Notes under the pieces: model-generated | Databases searched by the model: none | Told to the model about the DNA's origin: nothing | The model's input: only the letters and a program-made list of their open reading frames with translations | Part shown: positions 43,433 through 50,894 of the stretch, piece by piece | How positions within the stretch are numbered: the stretch's first letter is position 1 | Layout of the letters: each line of letters begins with the position of its first letter | Assembly (NCBI RefSeq): GCF_017876535.1 | Contig: NZ_JAGIOF010000001.1 | Span: 1,302,001-1,366,000 of the forward strand | Source: Paeniglutamicibacter kerguelensis | GTDB taxonomy: Bacteria > Actinomycetota > Actinomycetes > Actinomycetales > Micrococcaceae | Length of the DNA: 64,000 bases | Direction of reading: 5' to 3' | Made by a program: the position numbers and the translations under genes

Positions 43433-44979
43433 GCCTGGCGCGGACGCTGGGTATCGGGCTGACCGGCCTGAACGGCCAGCTCATCGAAATCGAGGCCGAC
43501 GTCGGCAACGGCATCCCCGGCTTCCTGCTGCTCGGGTTGCCCGATGCGTCGCTGAACGAATCGCGTGAACGGATCCGCTCCGCGGCACGAAACTCCGGCA
43601 TCCCCTTGCCCAACCGCCGCATCACCGTGAACCTGACCCCGGCGACACTGCACAAGCGCGGCTCCGGCTTCGACCTGGCGATCTTGCTGGCAACCCTTGC
43701 CGCGGACCGGAGCATCACGCCCCAGCCCGAGGTCGTCTACCTGGCCGAGCTTGGGCTTGACGGGTCCCTGCGCCCGGTGGCAGGAGTGCTGCCCTCGGTC
43801 ATGGCCGCCGTGCGTGCCGGCTACCCGGAGATCGTTGTTGCCGCCGGGAACCTTGCCGAGGCCGAACTGGTTGCCGGGGCCAAGGTGCGCTCCTACGACC
43901 ACCTGTCCCAGCTGCTCGCCGACTGCGGTGCGGATCCGTCCGAACTGCGTTTCCGGGCGCGGCACCATTCCCCGCAACGCAAGCCGGGGGCGTGGGAGGG
44001 ACTCGATGTGCGGGCGCTGGACCTCGCAGAGGTGGTAGGCCAGGCGCAGGGACGCTACGCGTTGGAGGTCGCGGCGGCCGGCGGGCACCACCTTTTGCTC
44101 ACCGGGCCGCCGGGCGCGGGCAAGACCATGCTTGCACAGCGCTTGCCCGGCCTGCTCCCGGACCTTGACGACACCCAGGCCATGGAAACCACTGCCGTGC
44201 ATTCGCTCGCGGCAGGAGGCGGGCAGATCACCGCCTTGATCCGCCGCCCGCCGTTCGAGGCCCCGCACCACAGTGCCTCGATGGTGGCGCTGATCGGCGG
44301 GGGCAGTGGTGTCCCGCGACCAGGTGCCGCATCCAGGGCTCACCGGGGAGTACTGTTCCTCGACGAAAGCCCCGAGTTCAGTGCCACGGCACTCGACGCC
44401 TTGCGCCAGCCGCTCGAGTCCGGGGTGCTGACCCTGCACCGGGCGGCGGGCACGGCGACCTATCCGGCACGGTTCCAGCTGGTGATGGCGGCGAACCCGT
44501 GCCCGTGCGGGCGGAACCTGGGCAAGGGGACGGATTGCACCTGCACACCCATGCAACGCCGCCGCTACCTAGCCAGACTCTCGGGCCCGCTGCTGGACCG
44601 GATCGACATGCAGCTCTTTGTCCCGCAGCTTTCGGCGCGTGAGATGGCCTCGCGCGGCCCCGTTGAATCCTCCGCGTTGGTTGCCGCCCGTGTCCGCGAG
44701 GCCAGGGTGCAACAGCGGGACAGGCTCAAGCGCTGGGGCATAGGCACCAACGCAGAGCTACCCGGTTCGATCCTGCGCAACGAACTGCGCTTGGTTGCCG
44801 CGGCCACCGCCGGGTTGAACAAGGCGGCGGAATCCCTGCGGCTCAGTGCGCGGGGGTATGACAGAGTGCTGCGCATTGCCTGGAGCATCGCGGACCTGAA
44901 CTCGCATGCCTGCCCCACCGCCGGGGACGTGGACGTGGCCTTGCAACTACGCCAGCGTGGCAAGGGAGACGTCGGGTAG
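43429..44979 (+). CDS. comM: Mg-chelatase-like AAA+ ATPase ComM/YifB
   Basis: 516 aa, typical length. N-terminal Lon-like fold domain (GNGIPGFLLLGLPDASLNESRERIRSA), Walker A GPPGAGKT at 226-233, Walker B-type LFLDESPEF, and the zinc-like NPCPCGRNLGKGTDCTCT loop (four Cys) before a C-terminal helical domain (RLSARGYDRVLRIAWSIADL). In Vibrio and others, ComM is a hexameric helicase that promotes branch migration during natural transformation. It starts in the ATGA overlap with yraN; dprA, the usual next gene, is displaced about 4.5 kb downstream. Confidence 0.96.
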   Translation: MSLARTLGIGLTGLNGQLIEIEADVGNGIPGFLLLGLPDASLNESRERIRSAARNSGIPLPNRRITVNLTPATLHKRGSGFDLAILLATLAADRSITPQPEVVYLAELGLDGSLRPVAGVLPSVMAAVRAGYPEIVVAAGNLAEAELVAGAKVRSYDHLSQLLADCGADPSELRFRARHHSPQRKPGAWEGLDVRALDLAEVVGQAQGRYALEVAAAGGHHLLLTGPPGAGKTMLAQRLPGLLPDLDDTQAMETTAVHSLAAGGGQITALIRRPPFEAPHHSASMVALIGGGSGVPRPGAASRAHRGVLFLDESPEFSATALDALRQPLESGVLTLHRAAGTATYPARFQLVMAANPCPCGRNLGKGTDCTCTPMQRRRYLARLSGPLLDRIDMQLFVPQLSAREMASRGPVESSALVAARVREARVQQRDRLKRWGIGTNAELPGSILRNELRLVAAATAGLNKAAESLRLSARGYDRVLRIAWSIADLNSHACPTAGDVDVALQLRQRGKGDVG

Positions 44980-45026
44980 AAGCATGCGCCTGTACGAAGC
45001 GGTGCTCGACGTATAGGGATCGTGTC

Positions 45027-45587
45027 GTGGATCATTGGCTCATGCGCAAATCCGTTTGGGGCACAGACACGGCCCACCATTCATCGATCGGCTCGGCGGG
45101 GTCGATCGCCTCGGCCGGATCAATAGGCTCGGTGGCCTCGGCCGGTTCCATCGCCTCGGTGGCCTCGGCCGGATCAATAGGCTCGGTGGCCTCGGCCGGT
45201 TCCATCGCCTCGGTGGCCTCGGCCGGTTCCATCGCCTCGGTGGCCTCGGCCGGTTCCATCGCCTCGGTGGCCTCGGCCGGTTCCATCGCCTCGGTGGCCT
45301 CGGCCGGATCAATAGGCTCGGTGGCCTCGGCCGGTTCCATCGCCTCGGTGGCCTCGGCCGGTTCCATCGCCTCGGTGGCCTCGGCCGGATCAATAGGCTC
45401 GGTGGCCTCGGCCGGTTCGATCGCGGCGGTCGGATCCATTGGGTCCGTCGCCTCGATCGGTGCAATCGGAAAAATTGGCTACATCGGCAACATGCCGATC
45501 ACCACCTTGGTCGGGATGGTCCTGTCCGCAATACGGGCCAGGCGGGCTAGGTTGCGAGGTAGCTGCGTGCCGGCGAGAACCGCTTGA
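45027..45587 (+). CDS. Gly-Ser-Ile/Val-Ala nonapeptide repeat protein
   Basis: 186 aa from GTG 45027 (AGGGA about 8 nt upstream). After MDHWLMRKSVWGTDTAHHSS come 11 full 9-residue units, VASAGSIAS or VASAGSIGS, with degenerate units at each end, then a hydrophobic segment (IGYIGNMPITTLVGMVLSAI) and a basic tail. The alternation of small and beta-branched residues with a 9-residue period suggests a beta-solenoid or amyloid-like fold. Choice of frame: the two unit types differ by synonymous changes at three codons and one Ala/Gly change in this frame, but by non-synonymous changes in the antisense frame. The 3' end overlaps the opposite-strand permease gene by about 40 bp. Function unknown. Confidence 0.58.
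   Translation: MDHWLMRKSVWGTDTAHHSSIGSAGSIASAGSIGSVASAGSIASVASAGSIGSVASAGSIASVASAGSIASVASAGSIASVASAGSIASVASAGSIGSVASAGSIASVASAGSIASVASAGSIGSVASAGSIAAVGSIGSVASIGAIGKIGYIGNMPITTLVGMVLSAIRARRARLRGSCVPARTA
45132..45428. repeat. 27-bp minisatellite, 11 units
   Basis: Eleven consecutive 27-bp units with no spacers. All share GTGGCCTCGGCCGG at their 5' end; type A continues TTCCATCGCCTCG and type B ATCAATAGGCTCG. Order: A B A A A A B A A B and a variant A. Adjacent partial copies lie upstream (from about 45085) and downstream (to about 45470). Near-identity of the units implies recent expansion. Confidence 0.92.
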
Positions 45588-46209
45588 CCAGCAGTGCCAT
45601 CAAACCGTCCACGACCAGCGCGAGCGCCGTCACCAGCACCGCACCAACCAGCACCTGGCCATAGTCGTACAGGGCCAGCCCATCGAAGATGTAGCGGCCC
45701 AGCCCGCCAAGGTTCACGTACGCAGCGATGGTCGCGGTGGCAATGACCTGCAGGATCGCCCCGCGCAGCCCGCCGAGCATCAGCGGCAACGCCAGCGGGA
45801 GCTCGACCTGCAGGATGAGACGCGAATCCTTCATGCCCATGGCACGCGCCGAATCCACGACCAGCGGGTCGACGTTTGCCACCCCCGAGTACACTCCGGC
45901 CAGGATCGGCGGAATGGCGATGAGGATCAACGCCACCAGGGGCGGGAAGATCCCAAGGCCCATCAGCAGCACCAGCAGCGTCATGATGCCCAAGGACGGC
46001 AAAGCCCGCAGGACGTTGGACAGGGACACCAGCACGACCTTGCCGCGCCCGGTGTGGCCGATGAACAAGCCCAGCGGGAAGGCGACCACCAAGGCCGCGA
46101 GCACCGCAAGGAAGGAATACCAGAGGTGTTCGGCCAGCCGGGCGGCGATTCCGCCCTCGCCCGCCCAGTTGGCGCCGGTGCCCAGGTAGGTCAGCATGTC
46201 GTTGATCAT
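45547..46209 (-). CDS. Osmoprotectant ABC transporter permease (OpuCB/ProW type)
   Basis: 220 aa. Binding-protein-dependent permease: six hydrophobic helices, EAA-type loop VDSARAMGMKDSRLILQVELPLALPLMLGGLRGA, and the family segment VLRALPSLGIMTLL. Conducts glycine betaine, choline or carnitine. Last gene of a four-gene minus-strand operon; its start overlaps the stop of the upstream permease by 4 bp. The C-terminus overlaps the Gly-Ser repeat gene on the other strand. Confidence 0.93.
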   Translation of the reverse strand: MINDMLTYLGTGANWAGEGGIAARLAEHLWYSFLAVLAALVVAFPLGLFIGHTGRGKVVLVSLSNVLRALPSLGIMTLLVLLMGLGIFPPLVALILIAIPPILAGVYSGVANVDPLVVDSARAMGMKDSRLILQVELPLALPLMLGGLRGAILQVIATATIAAYVNLGGLGRYIFDGLALYDYGQVLVGAVLVTALALVVDGLMALLVKRFSPARSYLAT

Positions 46210-46937
46210 TTATTGCCTCCGAGGGACGGATCGACGGTTGCCTGCGTTGCGGCAAGGCCGGCACCAGCGCCCCTTGGCACGGCGCTCGCCGAGTCTCCGG
46301 CATTCTTCGCCGAAAGCCACGGGGTCAACAGCTGGCCGATCACCGCGACCACCCGGTCAAGGACCAGGGCCAGCAACAGGATCATGATGATGCCGGCCAT
46401 GATCTGGTCGGGATAGTTGCGCTGGTACCCGGAGGTGAACAGCTGCCCCAGTCCGCCAATGCCGATCACCGCGCCCACGGAGACAAGGGAAACGTTCGTC
46501 ACGACCGCCACGCGGGTTCCCGCGGCCAACGGGGCCAACGCCAGCGGAAGATCCACCAGCAGGCGGCGCCTGGCCGGCGAGTACCCCATGGCTTCTGCGG
46601 AATTGAGCACATCGGCGGGAACCGCATCCAGCGCGTCAAAGACCGTGCGCACCAGCAGCGACGCCGAATACAGGCTCAGCGCGATCACCACATTGATCGG
46701 ATCAAGGATCTGCGTGCCAAGCAGCGTGGGCATCACCACGAACAATGCCAGCGACGGCACGGTGAAGACCGCACTTGCCACGGTGGTGATGAGGGTTCGC
46801 GCTCGCCGGCGGTTTCCGAAGACGAGCCCCAGCACCAGCGCCAGCACCAGGCCGACCACGATGGGGATGACCGATAGGTACAGGTGTTCGATTGTGAGTT
46901 CCCAAACCTGCTCGAGGTTTGCCAGCAGCCATTTCAT
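46206..46937 (-). CDS. Osmoprotectant ABC transporter permease, second subunit
   Basis: 243 aa. Same fold as its neighbour: helices with HLYLSVIPIVVGLVLALVLGLVFG, TVPSLALFVVMPTLLG, and the EAA loop LNSAEAMGYSPARRRLLVDLPLALAPLAAGTRVA, then VSVGAVIGIGGLGQLFTSGYQRN. The C-terminal extension after WLSAKNAG is low-complexity. It overlaps the ATPase gene by 4 bp upstream and the other permease by 4 bp downstream, so translation of all three is coupled. Confidence 0.93.
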   Translation of the reverse strand: MKWLLANLEQVWELTIEHLYLSVIPIVVGLVLALVLGLVFGNRRRARTLITTVASAVFTVPSLALFVVMPTLLGTQILDPINVVIALSLYSASLLVRTVFDALDAVPADVLNSAEAMGYSPARRRLLVDLPLALAPLAAGTRVAVVTNVSLVSVGAVIGIGGLGQLFTSGYQRNYPDQIMAGIIMILLLALVLDRVVAVIGQLLTPWLSAKNAGDSASAVPRGAGAGLAATQATVDPSLGGNK

Positions 46938-48019
46938 GCCCCGGCCACCACCCCGGGGCGAAGGTGCGGGGTCAGGTCGCCGAGGGTGATGTAACCGGCC
47001 GGCCGCCCCCCCGCGTCAAGCAGCAGTGCGGCGGCGATCGGGGACGCCAGCACCGCGTCGAGGCCCATGCGCAGGGAGTCCCCGGGGCGCAGCGCGCCGG
47101 CGACGGCAAAGCGGGCTCCGTCGGTGTTGACCCATTGGGCCGCGCCGTCCGCGCCCGCCGTCCCGTGGCCCGCAGATGGCTCCAGGACCCAGCCGGGGGC
47201 GAGCGCGGACATGTCGATGCTCCCATCTCTGCGCGGGGCCGGCAGCGGGGTGCTGGGGACGTGATCGAGCGTGTCGAAGGACAGTGCCCGGAAGCCCCTG
47301 TCCTTGGACACCAGCGAGGCGACAAATTCGTTGGCGGGGCGCGTGAGGATTTCCGCGGGCGGGGCGTATTGCTGCAGGTGGCCGCCCGGCGCCATGACGG
47401 CGATCTTGTCCCCGAGGGTCAGCGCCTCGTCGATGTCGTGGGTGACCATGACGATGGTTTTCTTGATTTCGGCCTGCAGGTGCCGGACCTCCTGCTGGAG
47501 TTCCTCGCGCACGATCGGGTCCACGGCGCTGAATGGCTCGTCCATCAACAGGATGGGCGGGTCGGCCGCCAGAGCGCGTGCCACGCCCACGCGCTGCTGC
47601 TGCCCGCCGGAGAGCTGGGCGGGATAGCGGTGGGCCACCGAGGCATCCAGCCCGACGCGTTCCAGTGCCTCGTGGGCCTTGGCCCTGGCCGCCGTCTTGG
47701 ACAGCCCCAGCAGCCGCTGGACGGTGGCGACATTGTCGATCACGGTGCGGTGGGGAAACAGTCCGCCGTTTTGCAGGACGTAGCCGATGCCCAGGCGCAG
47801 GGACACGGGGCGGATTTCCGCCACGTCTTGCCCGTCGACGAGGATGCGCCCGCTGGTGGGGGTCACCATGCGGTTGATCATGCGCATGGACGTGGTCTTG
47901 CCGCAGCCGCTGGGGCCCACGAGGACCGTGAAAGTACCTGTTTCGATGTGAAGGTCGAGGTTATCCACCGCTGTGGTGCCTCCGGGGTAGGTCTTGGAGA
48001 CGGATTCGAAGGTGATCAT
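46934..48019 (-). CDS. Osmoprotectant ABC transporter ATPase (OpuCA/ProV type)
   Basis: 361 aa from ATG 48019 (AAGGAA 8 nt upstream). Walker A GPSGCGKT near residue 37, Q-loop VLQNGGLFPHRTV, signature LSGGQQQRVGVARAL, Walker B ILLMDEPFSAVDP and H-loop VMVTHDIDEA. The C-terminal part (after PANEFVASL) resembles a degenerate CBS pair that senses ionic strength in ProV/OpuA proteins. It is separated from the binding-protein gene by a hairpin and a LexA-box-like palindrome, so it may have lower or separate expression. Confidence 0.94.
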   Translation of the reverse strand: MITFESVSKTYPGGTTAVDNLDLHIETGTFTVLVGPSGCGKTTSMRMINRMVTPTSGRILVDGQDVAEIRPVSLRLGIGYVLQNGGLFPHRTVIDNVATVQRLLGLSKTAARAKAHEALERVGLDASVAHRYPAQLSGGQQQRVGVARALAADPPILLMDEPFSAVDPIVREELQQEVRHLQAEIKKTIVMVTHDIDEALTLGDKIAVMAPGGHLQQYAPPAEILTRPANEFVASLVSKDRGFRALSFDTLDHVPSTPLPAPRRDGSIDMSALAPGWVLEPSAGHGTAGADGAAQWVNTDGARFAVAGALRPGDSLRMGLDAVLASPIAAALLLDAGGRPAGYITLGDLTPHLRPGVVAGA

Positions 48020-48064
48020 CGGGAAAGTTCCTTCTGGGAGGCGGTGTTGGCGCGTGGTTCCGGG

Positions 48065-48112
48065 AAAAATATGGGGGTTGGCAACCGGCGGGTAACGGCA
48101 ACCAACCCCCAT
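48065..48112 (-). terminator. Intrinsic terminator between binding-protein and ATPase genes
   Basis: On the minus strand, ATGGGGGTTGG pairs with its complement around a GC-rich loop, and ATATTTTT follows at 48070-48065. It lies inside the operon, 31 bp past the substrate-binding-protein stop. Confidence 0.72.
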
Positions 48113-48128
48113 TCGAACATGTGTTCGA
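48113..48128. promoter_or_regulatory. Perfect LexA (SOS) box sequence
   Basis: TCGAACATGTGTTCGA is a 16-bp palindrome that exactly fits the actinobacterial/mycobacterial LexA consensus TCGAAC-N4-GTTCGA. It is 15 bp downstream of the binding-protein stop codon and 94 bp upstream of the ATPase start. On the plus strand GATAAT overlaps its edge at 48127-48132. Confidence 0.6.
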
Positions 48129-48142
48129 TAATGGTTTTTATG

Positions 48143-49081
48143 CTACTTGGTGATCAAGCCCTGCTCGGTAAGCCAGGCAGTCGCCGCAGCCTTCGGCTCG
48201 GTCTTCGACTCCCCGGAGACCTGCTCATTGAGCTTGATCAGCTCCTCCGTGCTCAGCTTCGCCGAAATGGCGTCGATGGTCTCGATCGCCTTCATGTCCA
48301 GCTTGTCCTTGCCCGCCACGGGGATGACCTGCTGGGCAGGGAAATTGTTCTTGGGATCCTCCAGCACCACAAGATCGTTCGCCGGTATTGCGGTGCTGGT
48401 CGTAAAGATGTTCGCCGCGGTCACGGAGCCATCCAGCAGCGCCTTCACCGTTGCCGGGCCACCGCCATCGGCGATCGGGACGAACTTGGCGGGAACCAAC
48501 CCGTAGTTCTTCTCCAGCCCCGGCAACCCAACCGGGCGTTCCTTGAACTCCGGAGGCCCGGCAATCGTCACCTCGGCATTGTGGGCGGCAAGATCGCCGA
48601 TGGACTTCAGGTTCCATTTGTCGGCGGTGGCCCGCGTGACAACCACGGAGTCCTTGTCTTGCGCGGCAGCGGGGGTCAGAGCAACAAGGTTCTTGGCCAA
48701 CAGCGCGGCCGGAAGCTCATTGAGGATCGAAGCGGGCGTGCTGACATCCGCGTTCTTGTCCAAGAAGAGCAGCAGGTTGCCCGTGTAGTCGGGGATCAAG
48801 TCAATGGAGCCATCGGCGAGAGCCGGAATGTAGGCCTCGCGGGAGCCGATATTGAATTTCGTCGCCACGTCGTAGCCTTTGGCCTTGAGCGCCTCGGCGT
48901 AGAGGTTGCCGATGATCTCGGATTCGGTGAAGTTGGCCGAGGAAACCGTCAACTTCGAGGCGGCGGCCGAGCCACCGGAAGTTTCCGGGGCGGCGGTGGG
49001 ATCCGAGCAGCCGCTGAGGATCAATGATCCAGCGACCACCGAGAGGGCGACTAGGAGGGGAAATCTTCTTCTGTTCGTCAT
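48143..49081 (-). CDS. Osmoprotectant-binding lipoprotein (OpuCC/ProX type)
   Basis: 312 aa from ATG 49081. Signal RRRFPLLVALSVVAGSLILSGC with lipobox LSGC, Cys25. Mature protein of the OsmoX/ProX type: LTVSSANFTESEIIGNLYAEALKAKGYDV, then PALADGSIDLIPDYTGNLLLFLDK and VLEDPKNNFPAQQVIPVAGKDKLD, the usual QAT-substrate-binding layout. Binds quaternary-amine osmolytes outside the membrane for delivery to the permeases. Placed first in the operon and followed by a terminator-like hairpin, which would make it the most abundant subunit. Ribosome site weak (AGG 6-7 nt away). Confidence 0.93.
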   Translation of the reverse strand: MTNRRRFPLLVALSVVAGSLILSGCSDPTAAPETSGGSAAASKLTVSSANFTESEIIGNLYAEALKAKGYDVATKFNIGSREAYIPALADGSIDLIPDYTGNLLLFLDKNADVSTPASILNELPAALLAKNLVALTPAAAQDKDSVVVTRATADKWNLKSIGDLAAHNAEVTIAGPPEFKERPVGLPGLEKNYGLVPAKFVPIADGGGPATVKALLDGSVTAANIFTTSTAIPANDLVVLEDPKNNFPAQQVIPVAGKDKLDMKAIETIDAISAKLSTEELIKLNEQVSGESKTEPKAAATAWLTEQGLITK

Positions 49082-49486
49082 GGTTAGCCTGAATTCGTCT
49101 AGAGAGATTCTGCAGGAACATCTATCTCGCTTCCGCCCTGAGGGCGAGAGCCACTCGACCATCGTTGCCTACTATGCAGGCCACAAGCAATATTTGATTT
49201 TCCAGGTCGCCCCATTGGGCGCCTACGCGTCACCGTGCGTCACCGTCAAACCCCAAAGCACGCCGCGCCCGACCGGGCGATTCCCAAGGGTCTCGGACCG
49301 GCCGGGGGACCTGCCCGCACAAGAACCGGAAAACCACGCCAACCCGCCGCACCGGCACAGTCCGGACCCGCGCACACCAACCGACCCGGCCCGGCGCCCA
49401 TGATGGGTCCACCCTTAGGTAAAGGCAACGACAGCCTCAAGGGGACAGCTAGGAAAAGCGCCAAGGGAGCCAGGGAGCACCAACGC
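49082..49486. other. Intergenic region between osmoprotectant operon and dprA
   Basis: About 400 bp between divergent genes. From about 49230 the plus strand becomes markedly A/C-rich, and an in-frame extension of dprA exists, but it encodes a Pro/Ala/Arg-rich string unlike DprA. No hairpin or promoter could be assigned firmly. Confidence 0.45.
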
Positions 49487-50788
49487 ATGGAACAGAACAT
49501 GAACGAAACCACAGCCAGGGCGGGACTCACGAGAATCATCGAACCCAACGACCTAACCGGCGCCGCCCTGGTGGCGATCCTGGGTGCCGTCGAAGCCTAC
49601 AAGCTGATCCGCGAACACACCGGCCCGACACCCGCCCGAACCCAACAGCAGGTAGCTGATCTCCTGGACGCCCACGGCGCCGCACGCTCGAGCCTGCGCC
49701 TCGATGCGGGACTGGACAGATGGCGGGCGCGAGCAAGTGTTGCAAACCCCCAAGCGGACCTGCAGCTGATGAGCAACCTGGGAGGGGGAATCCTCCTGCC
49801 CGGCGACGAAAACTGGCCACGCGGATTCGACGCGCTCGGACTCGCAGCACCCCATGCACTCTGGTACAGGGGCAAAGGCGCCATCGACACCCTGCGCGAG
49901 CCCAATACCTTGGTCGCGATCGTGGGCTCGCGGGACGCCACCGAATACGGCCGCACCATCACCGCCGAACTAGCCAGCGGATTGGTAAGACGCGGCATCT
50001 GCATCGTCTCAGGGGGAGCCTACGGAATCGACGCCAAAGCACACGAAGCCGCGCTCGCCGAAGAACCGCCAGCCGGAGAAGCCACAACACGCCCCTCAAC
50101 CATCGCCGTAATGGCCGGGGGACTAGACCGCTTCTACCCCGCAGGGAACGAAGACCTCCTCTACCAAGTACACCGCGAGGGGCTACTCATCTCCGAAGTC
50201 GCTCCGGGATCCACACCCACACGCTGGAGATTCCTGCAACGCAACCGGCTCATCGCCGCCCTATGCTCACTTACAATCGTCAGCGAAGCACGCTGGCGCT
50301 CCGGGGCACTGAGCACCGCACACCACGCCGCGGAAATGGGCCGCGAGGTGGGGGCAGTCCCCGGGTCCATATACTCCGCAAATTCCGCAGGCTGCCACAG
50401 GCTCATCAGGGAGGGGGCAGCAACACTCATCACCGACGCCGCCGAAGCCCTCGAACTACTCGGGAAAACCCATGCACCCCACCCGGCAAAGGACTCACCT
50501 CCCATAGGGGAAGTAAACGCCGCCAAAGCGGAAGACGCCCGCGAATACGATGGGCTGGACGTGCAAGACCTCCTGCTCCTGGACGCACTGCCAATACGCT
50601 CGCCACGCACCGTCGACGAACTCGCCATACTCGCAGGCCTGGGAATCGGCTCAATCCTCGGCGGACTCAGCCGCCTCGCCGCCAAGGGCCTCACAGAATC
50701 CAAGCCAGATGGCTGGATACGCAGATACCCCACTGGAAAGCCGAAGCAACGGATGCGCCAAGACTCAGATCCTCTCCCACGTGAGTAA
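49487..50788 (+). CDS. dprA: DNA-protecting protein DprA
   Basis: 433 aa from ATG 49487, with AGGGAG 9 nt upstream; further-upstream starts add non-conserved sequence. The Rossmann-like DprA core reads VAIVGSRDATEYGRTITAELASGLVRRGICIVSGGAYGIDAKAHEAAL, AVMAGGLDRFYPAGNEDLL, and FLQRNRLIAALCSLTIVSEARWRSGALSTAHHAAEMGREVGAVPGS. A C-terminal winged-helix DprA domain (RSPRTVDELAILAGLGIGSILGGLSRLAAKGL) follows. DprA loads RecA on incoming single-stranded DNA during transformation. Normally adjacent to comM; here separated. Codons end in A or C unusually often. Confidence 0.95.
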   Translation: MEQNMNETTARAGLTRIIEPNDLTGAALVAILGAVEAYKLIREHTGPTPARTQQQVADLLDAHGAARSSLRLDAGLDRWRARASVANPQADLQLMSNLGGGILLPGDENWPRGFDALGLAAPHALWYRGKGAIDTLREPNTLVAIVGSRDATEYGRTITAELASGLVRRGICIVSGGAYGIDAKAHEAALAEEPPAGEATTRPSTIAVMAGGLDRFYPAGNEDLLYQVHREGLLISEVAPGSTPTRWRFLQRNRLIAALCSLTIVSEARWRSGALSTAHHAAEMGREVGAVPGSIYSANSAGCHRLIREGAATLITDAAEALELLGKTHAPHPAKDSPPIGEVNAAKAEDAREYDGLDVQDLLLLDALPIRSPRTVDELAILAGLGIGSILGGLSRLAAKGLTESKPDGWIRRYPTGKPKQRMRQDSDPLPRE

Positions 50789-50894
50789 TCGGGCAATACG
50801 CCCATGGGAGTGAAGACGCTCCCCACACGAGATCACCGCTACCCTGCGGCGTGGCACCGTTGCCCCCACGCCGTCACTGGGAGACAGTAGAAAC

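Noticed and set aside
45132..45428. Array could be a CRISPR
   Set aside because: Units are contiguous with no spacers, have two variants with coding-frame constraint, and no cas genes are nearby. It is a coding minisatellite.
45032..45439. Antisense open frame EPAEATEAM repeat as the real protein
   Set aside because: Differences between unit types are non-synonymous in this frame (Ala/Pro, Met/Ile, Glu/Asp) but mostly synonymous in the plus frame, and the plus frame has a better ribosome-binding site.
49235..49486. 517-residue DprA starting at 49235
   Set aside because: The first 84 residues are Pro/Ala/Arg-rich with no resemblance to DprA; ATG 49487 has a good ribosome site.
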